A stretch of 64,000 nucleotides of DNA from Paucibacter aquatile (GTDB taxonomy: Bacteria > Pseudomonadota > Gammaproteobacteria > Burkholderiales > Burkholderiaceae_C). Position 1 is the first letter of the stretch, and each line of letters begins with the position of its first letter. Shown piece by piece: positions 35,428 to 43,233 of this stretch. The stretch covers positions 1,674,001-1,738,000 of the forward strand of contig NZ_POSP01000003.1 in assembly GCF_002885975.1 (NCBI RefSeq), read 5' to 3'. The notes under the pieces are model-generated. The model searched no databases. It was not told where the DNA came from and saw only the letters and a list, made by a program, of their open reading frames with translations. The position numbers and the translations under genes are program-made.

Positions 35428-36647
35428 CACAGGCTCCAGTCCTCGGCAGCAACCAAGTGCCATGTGCTCGGTGTCGGTCTATCCGTACGTTCACGCCACG
35501 CCGAATCTGCAAGCTCCTGCCTGGCCGGCGTGGAAGGATCAAACTCGGCGAACGGTTTGACCGCTTCAGCCGTCCATTTGCCGAATTGCTCCGCGGTCGC
35601 GTAGTCCTGCACGCGCGCTCGAAGGCGCCACTCCGCCCAGCGCGCTGCATCCTGGTGGGAGCTTGCTCGCAGCGCGATCCCGTCGACCGTCGTCGCGTCG
35701 AAGGTTCCAAGTGACTCGATGTCGGGTCGCTTGAAGTGGATCCCTCGGACGAGAGATTCGCGTTCGCCGGCGATCGTCTCGTCGAAGGCGACCCTTAGTG
35801 CATCGGCGGAGCCGTCCCATTGCGACCACAGCCCCTCAGCCTGCATGAGCTGCATCCAGACTGCGTTGGCGGCTATCTCTGGTGCGTCGGCGACAGCGTT
35901 CACACGTTCGCTCCCAAGGGTGCCGTCGATCCTGAGGCCAGCACCCGTGACATTCCATATCGCCCGGAGGGTCGTCTCGGCATCGACCTCCTCACCCTTC
36001 GCCTCGAGCTCATCGATGCGCAGTGGTGCGCCTGCGACCAACGGTGTGGTGATGACGCCGACTGCATCTCGAACCCACCGAGGCAAATTCCTGAAGCGGC
36101 GCTCAGGTGCGTTGTCGTGCTTCTCGCGTCGGACCTCCTCACGAGCTGGCAATTCCTTCCAAGGCTCGACGCGGAGGATGGATGCGCCAAGCAGCGGGTC
36201 ATCGCTGGCCCAAACTGTCCATGTCCCACGCTCCGGGACGAAGACCTGTTTCGTATCCAGTGCCGTGCGCCCAGACTCGGTCAAGCGGTACTGGCGGTTC
36301 TCCTGCTCCAGGAGCCCGTACTGCTCTGAGATCTGCAGGAGCCGCTGGGCGATGACGTGGCGTGAACCGGCCTCGAAAAGCAGATGCTCTGCAATGTCTC
36401 TCGCATCGGTCTGTCCGCGCTCACGCGCTCGTAGCAGAACCGGCAGCAGTTCGTTGCGCTTGGCCGCCTTCGCGACCTGGCCAATCACGCGCCAACACTC
36501 AACACGGATCTCCCGGGTAAGGCGGATGGCACCTGCAGCGCCTGTGGCTGCGCGCTGGGTTGATTGAGCGGCACGTTGCTCCGAAGCGGCCGTCGCAGGT
36601 ACCGCGTTCAATAGCTTGCCGATGTCGGCTAGGCCGTTAACTCGCAT
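35427..36647 (-). CDS. Winged-helix-containing protein of the helicase/PLD operon
   Basis: 406 residues, no recognised enzyme motif. Residues ~60-150 fit a winged helix: ECWRVIGQVAKAAKRNELLPVLL, RDIAEHLLFEAG, RLLQISEQYGLLEQENRQYRLTESGRTAL, the last two being a recognition helix and wing. The remainder alternates strands and helices, with EGLWSQWDGSADALRV and ERESLVRGIHFKRPDIE. It may be a DNA- or RNA-binding adaptor linking the helicase to the PLD protein; that is inference. The chosen ATG lies 11 bases inside the helicase's 3' end; an upstream in-frame extension overlaps the helicase further and reads as shadow sequence. Confidence 0.75.
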   Translation of the reverse strand: MRVNGLADIGKLLNAVPATAASEQRAAQSTQRAATGAAGAIRLTREIRVECWRVIGQVAKAAKRNELLPVLLRARERGQTDARDIAEHLLFEAGSRHVIAQRLLQISEQYGLLEQENRQYRLTESGRTALDTKQVFVPERGTWTVWASDDPLLGASILRVEPWKELPAREEVRREKHDNAPERRFRNLPRWVRDAVGVITTPLVAGAPLRIDELEAKGEEVDAETTLRAIWNVTGAGLRIDGTLGSERVNAVADAPEIAANAVWMQLMQAEGLWSQWDGSADALRVAFDETIAGERESLVRGIHFKRPDIESLGTFDATTVDGIALRASSHQDAARWAEWRLRARVQDYATAEQFGKWTAEAVKPFAEFDPSTPARQELADSAWRERTDRPTPSTWHLVAAEDWSL

Positions 36648-39255
36648 GAGTTCCTCCAGCTTTTTTGATCTGTGCTTCCCAAACTTCTTGTTCGGCGAAC
36701 ATGCCCAGCACGGAAGGCTGTGCCCTCTGCATGGCGTGGCGGTCACCGACGACGATGCGCAGGTATCGCGCCCGAGTGAGCGCTACGTTCAGGCGGTTTG
36801 GGCTTTCGAGGAAGCTCGTCGGGCGCGCGCTTGCGAACGAGATGATCACCAGGTCGGCCTCGTGCCCCTGGAAGCGGTCCACGGTGCAAAGCTCAACGGT
36901 CAGATGCGGCTTGGCCTTCGGTCCTTGCGTAAAGTGCCGCATGCCGCTTCCCTGTTGAGTCCAGCGCCGAAGGTGGTTGCGAATCTCGCGCTCCTGGCCT
37001 CGATAAAAAGTCAGTACCGCAGCCTCCCACGGCCGCCCGTCGCTTCGAGGGTTGTGTGCGGCCCATGTGTCGAAGGCCTTCAGCTCGTCGATGACCGCGG
37101 CGGCTTCAGCTGAGTTCGAATTGAAGCGGCCGTTGAAACTGCCCCGAACGTCGAGCCAGACGCCCCTGTGCGCGTGGCGACGAAAGCTCCAGGCACGCTC
37201 GTCTGGCATGTGCTCTGGTGTGAAGAGGGCTTCGCCTCCATAGATTTGCTCGTGCGGGAATGCTGCAATCTCTGGATGCATGCGGTGCTGCGTGCTGAGG
37301 AGCACATGGCGCAGTCGGAGCGCTGACGCCGGCAGTCCGTCTGAGAGCGCAGTCGACATCCTCGCCTGCGGGTCACGCTCAAAGCCTTGGCGAAGCGACT
37401 CGAGGATGGACGGTAGTGCGACTCTGCGGACGCGATCAATCTCGGCCCAAATCGCCTCCGGTTTGACGCCGGTTTCGGCTGCTGGCAGCAGCGCCTCTAT
37501 CTGCTTACGTAGTCGCTGGCTCGTCGAGCGGGTTTGGGGCACACCTGGCTCGGCCTCCTTTACGAAGCGCTGCTCGTAGAGACGGGCGATGCGCCAGGCG
37601 ATCTCGGCGGCCCACTCAGGCTGCTCTTCGCGACCACGTCCGGAGATGCGCAACCATGCATCGGCCCTGCGTCGGATGGTGTCCAGGCCATCGCCGCCGT
37701 GCCGCACCGTGGCGACATCGAGCGGTAGTTCCTCTTCTCGGCGCTCAAGATGGGAAGCGTCTCCGACGACCACGGCCGCGCTCCATATCGCGTCATCGTT
37801 GCTGGCGTCCGCGAGCACAACACCACGAGCTGCGGCTTGCGCGGCATACACACCCATCGCCTTCGCTTCATCGATGGATACGACGGCAACTCGCCGCTTC
37901 CGTGGGTCCTCTTGGCTCGCCATGTAGACATCAACGCAGGCATTTCGCGTGTCTTCGTCGCCGAGGCATGCCTCGACATTGACGGCCATCGCGGCATCGT
38001 CGACGTAGGGCGACAGCTGCTTCGGGTCCCCGACGACCACCCACCGCTTAGCGAGCAGCGCAGGAACCAAGAATTCCTGGAAGGTCGTCTTGGACGCTTC
38101 GTCGACGATCAAGACATCGAAGTTCGCGGCCGCGTGTCCACTGGCCTTGATGTCGGGGTGTTGCAGGATGCCTATGGTTGTCCCACAAACAAGATTGGCG
38201 GCGTCGAGCACCATGCGTTCAATGGCGGTCGGCCCATTTCTGATCTCATCCAACAGGGCTTGTTGGGATTCGCTCAGGCCTCCGCGGCGGTCAAGATGCC
38301 GAAGCAGACGCTCGCGTTCGGTCTTCACGAAGCGCTCGAGCTGCCAAGGGCCGGCCTTCTCCGAGACGTTTCTGCGCTCACCGATTCGGACCGGGATGAC
38401 CAAATCACGGTGCGGGTTGCGCTCATCCATCAGCCGCTCGAGCACGTTGTCGACGGCGACGTGGGTGGATGCGCAAAGTAGCGCGCGCTTGCCCTGCCTG
38501 GCGAGCTGCAGCACCAGCTCGCAGATGGCTGTTGTCTTGCCGGAGCCTGGTGGCCCCTCCAAAAGCACGAAGTCAGGCGTCGCTAGGGCGATTTGGACGA
38601 AGCGGCGTTGCTCGTCTGTGCCTGGGCGCGTCTCATCGGTTAGCACCATCCAACCGCCATCCTCAACCCCGGCGGGTTCGAAGGACGGCCACCGAGCATG
38701 GTCCGCGGATTCCGTCAGCCGTAGCAGCGGCCGATGCGACGGCAGGGGCGCGTTCTGGAGCGCCTGCAACGCCTGAGCCTGCCGCAGCAGGGTGAGTGTG
38801 TTCGGGCGCAAGAGCAGCTCTTCGGCCTTGGGTCGGCGATCGACCAGGAGCTGGGATGTCTCGGGATCCCGATCGAGCACCTGGAGCCTGCGGTCATCAG
38901 CAAACTTCTTGCGCCCGTTGCTGCGGCGGTCAGCCGATGCGTCCGGGTCATCGGCGATCCTCTCGAACACGTCGCGGACGTTCTCGTCCATGAACGCGCG
39001 GAACGTGGACTCTGGCTCGTTCGGACGGTCCCTGGGTTCCTCGAGCTGGATCCAGAAGCCGCGAGGGCTGCCGGTCTGATCATCGTCAGGCGGTGTTCCG
39101 GCCTTCCACGCGAGCCGCTTCACGGCGGCGTCGCCCTCCATGTAGTCCTTCGTCCGTCGAAGGAAGTCATGGAACGTCTTCAGGCCGTAGAAGGCGTTCT
39201 TGAGGAGGATGTCCGGTCGAGCGACATCCAGGTTGTTGTAGTGAAGTAGCGCCAT
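36637..39255 (-). CDS. Upf1/Dna2-type superfamily 1 helicase (COG1112-like)
   Basis: 872 residues. An N-terminal ~200-residue domain of unknown fold precedes a helicase core with Walker A EGPPGSGKTTAICEL (near 233), motif Ia CASTHVAVDNVLERL, motif II VDEASK (near 384), motif III VVGDPKQLSPY, motif IV STQHRMHPEIAAFP (near 657), motif V TVDRFQGHEAD (near 790) and motif VI LNVALTRARYLRIVVGD (near 825). A ~200-residue insertion sits between motifs III and IV. Upf1-like enzymes act on RNA or DNA; relatives form the core of Mokosh and other defence systems. A strong ribosome site (AGAGAGG) precedes the ATG, and a sigma-54 promoter lies about 50 bases upstream. Confidence 0.9.
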   Translation of the reverse strand: MALLHYNNLDVARPDILLKNAFYGLKTFHDFLRRTKDYMEGDAAVKRLAWKAGTPPDDDQTGSPRGFWIQLEEPRDRPNEPESTFRAFMDENVRDVFERIADDPDASADRRSNGRKKFADDRRLQVLDRDPETSQLLVDRRPKAEELLLRPNTLTLLRQAQALQALQNAPLPSHRPLLRLTESADHARWPSFEPAGVEDGGWMVLTDETRPGTDEQRRFVQIALATPDFVLLEGPPGSGKTTAICELVLQLARQGKRALLCASTHVAVDNVLERLMDERNPHRDLVIPVRIGERRNVSEKAGPWQLERFVKTERERLLRHLDRRGGLSESQQALLDEIRNGPTAIERMVLDAANLVCGTTIGILQHPDIKASGHAAANFDVLIVDEASKTTFQEFLVPALLAKRWVVVGDPKQLSPYVDDAAMAVNVEACLGDEDTRNACVDVYMASQEDPRKRRVAVVSIDEAKAMGVYAAQAAARGVVLADASNDDAIWSAAVVVGDASHLERREEELPLDVATVRHGGDGLDTIRRRADAWLRISGRGREEQPEWAAEIAWRIARLYEQRFVKEAEPGVPQTRSTSQRLRKQIEALLPAAETGVKPEAIWAEIDRVRRVALPSILESLRQGFERDPQARMSTALSDGLPASALRLRHVLLSTQHRMHPEIAAFPHEQIYGGEALFTPEHMPDERAWSFRRHAHRGVWLDVRGSFNGRFNSNSAEAAAVIDELKAFDTWAAHNPRSDGRPWEAAVLTFYRGQEREIRNHLRRWTQQGSGMRHFTQGPKAKPHLTVELCTVDRFQGHEADLVIISFASARPTSFLESPNRLNVALTRARYLRIVVGDRHAMQRAQPSVLGMFAEQEVWEAQIKKAGGTHAS

Positions 39256-39302
39256 TGAACCTCTCTTGCGAGCTTGTAACCGATGCGGTTGTCACCACTG
39301 TT

Positions 39303-39318
39303 CGCAAGAGGGGTGCCA
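39303..39318 (-). promoter_or_regulatory. Sigma-54 (-24/-12) promoter of the helicase operon
   Basis: On the minus strand TGGCAC, five bases, then TTGC: the invariant GG (-24) and GC (-12) are separated by exactly ten bases, matching the TGGCAC-N5-TTGC consensus. The expected transcript start (~39292) is about 37 bases before the helicase ATG. A sigma-54 activator is encoded as the last gene of the same operon, which supports the call strongly. Confidence 0.85.
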
Positions 39319-39328
39319 GCAACCTTCA

Positions 39329-39415
39329 ATGATCTAACCCCTTGTCGGAGAACAGATCACCTCCTCATCGCACAAGATCGAACGGGCATTTTCGCCCGAT
39401 AACGGGTTAAATCAT
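39329..39415. promoter_or_regulatory. Inverted repeat upstream of the sigma-54 promoter (probable activator sites)
   Basis: ATGATCTAACCCCTTGTCGG at 39329-39348 and, on the other strand of 39396-39415, ATGATTTAACCCGTTATCGG: 17 of 20 bases agree. The arms are centred about 46 and 113 bases upstream of the expected transcript start, a fitting place for an enhancer-binding activator. Between them is a small GCCCG/CGGGC-type palindrome (39383-39398). Confidence 0.65.
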
Positions 39416-39449
39416 CCGAGCCGCATCATCAGGGTGACACGCGGCTCGG
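39416..39449. repeat. 9-bp inverted repeat between divergent defence and antitoxin genes
   Basis: CCGAGCCGC / GCGGCTCGG with a 16-base spacer, located about 35 bases before the antitoxin promoter. It could be an operator for the antitoxin or part of the upstream control region of the helicase operon. Confidence 0.45.
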
Positions 39450-39482
39450 AAGCCAGCACCAAGCGGCTCGCCGTTTCGGTTG

Positions 39483-39511
39483 TTGCGATTTTCGTTTGTT
39501 TCGACTATGAT
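39483..39511 (+). promoter_or_regulatory. Sigma-70 promoter of the antitoxin gene
   Basis: -35 TTGCGA and -10 TATGAT with a 17-base spacer, in an AT-rich patch that ends about 37 bases before the antitoxin ATG. Confidence 0.7.
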
Positions 39512-39547
39512 TGCCACCCCGTTACCAGCCACGCGGAGCAGTTCACC

Positions 39548-40015
39548 ATGACCCAGTCCACCACCTTCGAAGCATCCCTGCCGGTTGCGCGCGAGGTTGC
39601 TGCGGCCACCCAAGGTCAACGCGCACTGGCTGCGTTTCTATCGACGCAGTTCGAGACCCAGCGGATCCAGATCTTCGACGAGAAGAACGAGGCTCACGCC
39701 GTCGAGCTGCCGACCTCCGCACTGCGTCTGCTGGTCGACATCTTGTCGGAGCTGGCCGACGGCAACGCGGTCAAAGTCGTCCCCATCCATGCAGAGCTGA
39801 CCACCCAGGAGGCGGCCGACATGCTCAACGTGTCGCGCCCCCACCTGGTCAAGCTACTTGAGTCGGGTGCATTGCCCTTCCACAAGGCAGGCAAGCATCG
39901 CCGCGTTCGCTTCTCTGACCTGATGGCCTACAAGGCAGCCCAGGAAGAGCGGAGCGCGGCGGCCATGGAAGAACTTGCTGCGCAGGCACAGGCTCTACAG
40001 ATGGGCTACGAATGA
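39548..40015 (+). CDS. Excisionase-type helix-turn-helix antitoxin
   Basis: 155 residues. The C-terminal half carries a MerR/excisionase-like domain, HAELTTQEAADMLNVSRPHLVKLLESGALPF followed by GKHRRVRFSDLMAY, typical of antitoxins paired with PIN-domain toxins. The N-terminal half is a helical dimerisation region. The stop overlaps the next gene's start by ATGA, the usual antitoxin-toxin coupling. It is intact although its toxin is truncated. Confidence 0.85.
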   Translation: MTQSTTFEASLPVAREVAAATQGQRALAAFLSTQFETQRIQIFDEKNEAHAVELPTSALRLLVDILSELADGNAVKVVPIHAELTTQEAADMLNVSRPHLVKLLESGALPFHKAGKHRRVRFSDLMAYKAAQEERSAAAMEELAAQAQALQMGYE

Positions 40016-40290
40016 AGAGTTCGCCGTTCACGGCAGTCTTCGACGCCTGGGTTCTGTATCCTGCCCCGCTGCGGGACTTCCTGATGTGGCTGGCCTTGTC
40101 GGGGCGGTTCCGTGCTCGGTGGACCGATCTCATCCACGACGAATGGGTGAGGAACCTGCTGAAGAACCGCCCCGAGCTTGATCCAGGCAGCAGCTCAAGT
40201 AGGGCAGCCGAACTTGAAATCCATGACCAATACAAATGCCGACCGCCTTCGAGCCAAGCTCACAAGGCCCTTTCACGTAGCGCTGTTTGA
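40012..40290 (+). pseudogene. Truncated PIN-domain toxin
   Basis: The first ~58 residues (VFDAWVLYPAPLRDFLMWLAL and RARWTDLIHDEWVRNLLKNRPEL) are the start of a PIN-domain ribonuclease with the first acidic residue in place. After NRPEL the frame passes into unrelated Ser/Ala sequence and stops at 92 residues, so the catalytic C-terminal acidic residues are missing. The break lies near 40186. A Cys-to-Trp change relative to the usual DACVLYPAPLRD is also seen. The toxin should be inactive, while the antitoxin remains. Confidence 0.8.
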
Positions 40291-40771
40291 TGCAACGCTG
40301 CTGAGCCTTCGCGACCTTCGCAACCCACTCCGCGCCACCAACTTCTCAAACGGATTTCGCGAGCTTACCCGCAACATATTAGACAGCCTGGCCCCTAAAG
40401 AAGAGCTCCAGGCTAGTCCCTGGTTCAAGCCCGACCCGACGTCAAGGGATGGCTTCACCCGTCGACATCGAATTCAATATGTCATTCATGGAGGATTGTC
40501 GACGAAGTTCGCAGAGGAGGAACTTGGCATTGATGTTGACGGCGAGGCAAAGGCGTTGCGCGACGCCGTCGACAAGCTCAACAAGTTCGTCCACGTAAAT
40601 GAGGCCACATTCGCCATCGACTCAGAGCAGCTCAATGAGATATCTGAAAGTGCCATCGAGGCCCTAGCGGACCTGATTGACTGTGCCGCCAACTGCAGGC
40701 GAAGCCTATGCGATCACCTTGAATCGCCCCGGGTTTTGAGGAGGCTCCAACTCTGGAGAATGGAGCCATGA
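40223..40771 (+). pseudogene. Nuclease-like gene (possible pPIWI-associated nuclease), C terminus cut by IS3 element
   Basis: From ATG 40223 about 166 native residues are readable before the IS boundary at 40720; the frame then runs into the IS and stops at 40771. Conserved-looking segments are LRDLRNPLRATNFSNGFREL, TRNILDSLAPKEEL, SPWFKPD, RRHRIQYVIHGGLS and LNKFVHVNEATFAI. From memory these resemble the predicted nuclease family linked with pPIWI-RE modules, but no pPIWI or helicase partner is adjacent; confidence in the family is modest. It lies immediately behind the truncated toxin, so a deletion may have joined the two. Confidence 0.5.
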
Positions 40772-41091
40772 AGAAGTCCCCGAAGTTTTCGCCCGAGGTG
40801 CGTGAGCGTGCCGTGCGCATGGTGCTGGAGCACCGAGCAGAACATCCGTCGCAGTGGGCGGCCATCGAATCCATCGCCGACAAGATCGGCTGCGTGCCGC
40901 AGACCTTGCACACCTGGGTCAAGCAGCACGAGGTCGATGCCGGCCAGCGAGACGGTGTCTCGACTGCGGAGGCTCAGCGCATCAAGGAACTGGAACGAGA
41001 GGTGCGCGAGCTGCGCAAGGCCAACGAGATTCTGAAGCTGGCCAGCGCGTTTTTCGCCCAGGCGGAGCTCGACCGCCGCATCAAGTCCTGA
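40768..41091 (+). CDS. IS3-family transposase OrfA
   Basis: 107 residues. Helix-turn-helix FSPEVRERAVRMVLEH...IGCVPQTLHTWVKQ followed by a leucine-zipper-like helix ELEREVRELRKANEILK. Binds the IS ends and, by a -1 frameshift near the run of T in GCGTTTTTCGCC (about 41049), gives the OrfAB transposase. Appears intact. Confidence 0.92.
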   Translation: MKKSPKFSPEVRERAVRMVLEHRAEHPSQWAAIESIADKIGCVPQTLHTWVKQHEVDAGQRDGVSTAEAQRIKELEREVRELRKANEILKLASAFFAQAELDRRIKS

Positions 41092-41987
41092 AGGCGTTCA
41101 TCGACCAGCACCGCCAGCAGCTTGGGGTCGAGCCGATCTGCCGCGTCCTGCAGATTGCCCCATCGGCTTACTGGCGCCACGTCGCTTGTCAGCGCAGCCC
41201 GGCCTTGCGCTCTTTGCGAGCCCAGCGCGATGTGCAACTGCTACCGCAGGTGCAGCGCGTCTGGCAGGCCAACCATCAGGTCTACGGCGCCGAGAAGGTC
41301 TGGCGCCAGCTCAACCGCGAAGGCGTCGCCGTGGCGCGCTGCACCGTCGAGCGGCTGATGCGCCAGCTCGGGCTGCAGGGTGTGCGCCGAGGCAAGGCCG
41401 TGCGCACCACCATTCCCGATCCCAAGGCGCCATGCCCGTTGGACCGCGTCAATCGGCAGTTCCGGGCCGAGCGGCCGAACCAGCTGTGGGTCTCGGACTT
41501 CACCTATGTCTCAACCTGGCAGGGCTGGGTGTATGTAGCGTTCGTCATCGACGTGTTCAGCCGGCGCATCGTGGGTTGGCGTCAGAGCAGTTCGATGCAC
41601 ACCGAGTTCGTACTCGACGCATTGGAGCAGGCGCTGTACGACCGCAAGCCGTCCGATGGCCTGGTGCATCACTCCGACCGCGGCTCGCAATACCTGTCAA
41701 TCCGGTACAGCGAGCGATTGGCCGAGGCCGGAATCGAGCCCTCAGTGGGCTCCAAGGGCGACAGCTACGACAACGCACTGGCCGAGACCATCAACGGGCT
41801 GTACAAGGCCGAGGTCATTCACCGGCGCGGGCCTTGGAAGACCAAGCAGGCGGTGGAACTGGCGACCCTGGAATGGGTCGCCTGGTTCAACCATCACCGG
41901 CTGATGGGCCCACTGGGCCATGTGCCGCCTGCTGAGTTCGAAGCCAATTACCATCGTCACCGCGCTGGTCAGGCCGCGACCGCCTGA
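41085..41987 (+). CDS. IS3-family transposase OrfB (rve integrase core)
   Basis: About 300 residues in the -1 frame relative to OrfA, with no good start codon of its own, so it is read by frameshifting. The HTH_21 segment (VYGAEKVWRQLNREG) precedes the DDE core: LWVSDFTYVSTWQGWVYV, VHHSDRGSQY and NALAETINGLYKAEV give the D, D and E residues. Appears full length and functional. Confidence 0.9.
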   Translation, partial: VLKAFIDQHRQQLGVEPICRVLQIAPSAYWRHVACQRSPALRSLRAQRDVQLLPQVQRVWQANHQVYGAEKVWRQLNREGVAVARCTVERLMRQLGLQGVRRGKAVRTTIPDPKAPCPLDRVNRQFRAERPNQLWVSDFTYVSTWQGWVYVAFVIDVFSRRIVGWRQSSSMHTEFVLDALEQALYDRKPSDGLVHHSDRGSQYLSIRYSERLAEAGIEPSVGSKGDSYDNALAETINGLYKAEVIHRRGPWKTKQAVELATLEWVAWFNHHRLMGPLGHVPPAEFEANYHRHRAGQAATA

Positions 41988-42026
41988 CTTAAACCAACAG
42001 GCCTCCTCGGAACCCGGGGCGATTCA

Positions 42027-42078
42027 GTTGGGCCGCATTCTCTGATTTCAGCTGTCTACTTGGTGGGGGAGCTTACGC
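42027..42078 (-). repeat. 52-base IS-end fragment, left flank of the lanthipeptide cluster
   Basis: Inverted copy of 53572-53623 with one mismatch in 52 bases. The copy at 53,572 is the beginning of an IS407-like element whose body points to the right; here the body would point to the left but has been replaced by the IS3 element that ends at 42026. Confidence 0.88.
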
Positions 42079-42267
42079 ATGTTCCTGCGTTCTCGGCGGG
42101 GCTTCTTCTCTGTCATGCTCGTCTTCGTCTCAGGGGCTAAAGGCCCTTATCGAGGTGTCCGAAGAAATTGGACCATGACATCCCCGGGTCAATACTGAAT
42201 CGGCAGGGTGGGTCAAATTGGATCGGCGCTGACAACCTGAGTCGCACTATCATCATATACAGAGCCC
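42079..42267. other. IS debris before the lanthipeptide cluster
   Basis: No gene. The segment GGGTGGGTCAAATTGG-ATCGGCGCTGACA near 42205-42232 looks like an end repeat of an IS21-type element; the rest is unassigned. No clear terminator for the lanthipeptide operon was found. Confidence 0.4.
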
Positions 42268-43233
42268 TCAGCCCGCGCTAGCGCGACACCGCCAGTGACC
42301 GTAGTAAGCACATGGCTCGATAACTTTGTTTACATAGTCGACACCAGAGAATGCCGCGTACTCTGCCAAAGTTCTGGCAGACCCGAGCCCGTACACCCCC
42401 ATGCCGGGGTGCCCGCCCAGAAGACGATTGAGGCGTTGCTGGGACCGTGCGTTCAGCATCTGCCAAGTAAAAGTACGCTGAGGATCCTGGATGTCGCGCC
42501 AGTGCAGGCTGCGGGCAACACCTCCCTTTTCGGTGTTGTAAAGATGGAAGATAGGAAGGCCCTGCACGTGAAACACGTCCCATCCGTGGGTGTATCCACG
42601 CACTGCCAGAGCCTGTTCTTCCTCGCTGAAATACAGAAATGGGTCGTAGGGGACTTCATGGAAAAAGTCTCCGCGAGCAAACAAGCAGCCGCCGGCTAGG
42701 TGTGCGCCTCGAATCGGCCCGGCGGACTGAACGAGGATGGACTGATAGCGCAGCAAGCTGCTGTCAACGCTCAATTGCTCCCCTTCCTTGACCACGTGAG
42801 CGGCCACGAGATCCGAGGTCGGAGCAAGCTCCGGCTCTCCCGTCGGGCTCAAAGTGAATGCAGGTGGGTGGGACGAGATCACCAACTTGGGGTTCAGGCT
42901 TGAGCACTGCTGTGCAAGCACCCGCATGCGGGTGTCCCAGCCCGGGGAAAACTGCATGTGGGAGTCAATCTGTAAATACCATTCTTCGAAGTTGTAGAAA
43001 GAGCTGGCCAGCGTCCTTGCCCAACCCAGGCCCAGTGTGTCCCGGGCGTCTACGTGCACGTACCGGACTCGCTCTCGCAGCGAAGCGTCGATTTCCAAAC
43101 GTTCTTCCGGTCGCCCCTGGTCGACAACGCCGACATAAAGTTTCGCAGGCTCATCTGCTTGCTCAAACAAGGACTGGAGGGTTCCACATAGCAGCGGGTC
43201 TCTATAGGATGCGACGCTTACAAAGATGCTCAT
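42268..43233 (-). CDS. GlcNAc-transferase-like glycosyltransferase (GT60/PF11397-like)
   Basis: 321 residues, no signal peptide. It opens with IFVSVASYRDPLLCGTLQSLFEQA, the hallmark of the GlcNAc-transferase family related to Skp1 prolyl-hydroxyl GlcNAc transferases; the metal-binding acidic motif is QIDSHMQF (DxH form, about residue 93), and HLAGGCLFARGDFFHEVPYDPFLYFSEEE forms the acceptor side. In this setting it could glycosylate the lanthipeptide (Ser, Thr or hydroxy residue) or an envelope sugar. It is the last gene of the operon and overlaps the ABC gene by ATGA, so it belongs to the cluster. Confidence 0.8.
   Translation of the reverse strand: MSIFVSVASYRDPLLCGTLQSLFEQADEPAKLYVGVVDQGRPEERLEIDASLRERVRYVHVDARDTLGLGWARTLASSFYNFEEWYLQIDSHMQFSPGWDTRMRVLAQQCSSLNPKLVISSHPPAFTLSPTGEPELAPTSDLVAAHVVKEGEQLSVDSSLLRYQSILVQSAGPIRGAHLAGGCLFARGDFFHEVPYDPFLYFSEEEQALAVRGYTHGWDVFHVQGLPIFHLYNTEKGGVARSLHWRDIQDPQRTFTWQMLNARSQQRLNRLLGGHPGMGVYGLGSARTLAEYAAFSGVDYVNKVIEPCAYYGHWRCRASAG

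Larger units (their letters stand above)
40720..42026 (+). mobile_element. Complete IS3-family insertion sequence (1,307 bp)
   Basis: The ends are imperfect 26-base inverted repeats (40720-40745 and 42001-42026, 24 of 26 matches) starting TGAATCGCCCCGGGTT and ending ...GATTCA, that is 5'-TG...CA-3' as in IS3 elements. It contains orfA and orfB in the usual -1 relation. No 3- or 4-base target duplication is visible (CCT left, GTT right), so the flanks have been rearranged or deleted after insertion. It truncates the nuclease-like gene on the left and abuts an IS-end fragment on the right. Confidence 0.92.

Noticed and set aside
36637..39255. Calling the helicase operon a standard Mokosh or DISARM system.
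   Set aside because: No kinase domain on the helicase, no methylase or DUF1998 protein, and extra winged-helix and sigma-54 genes; the match is only partial.
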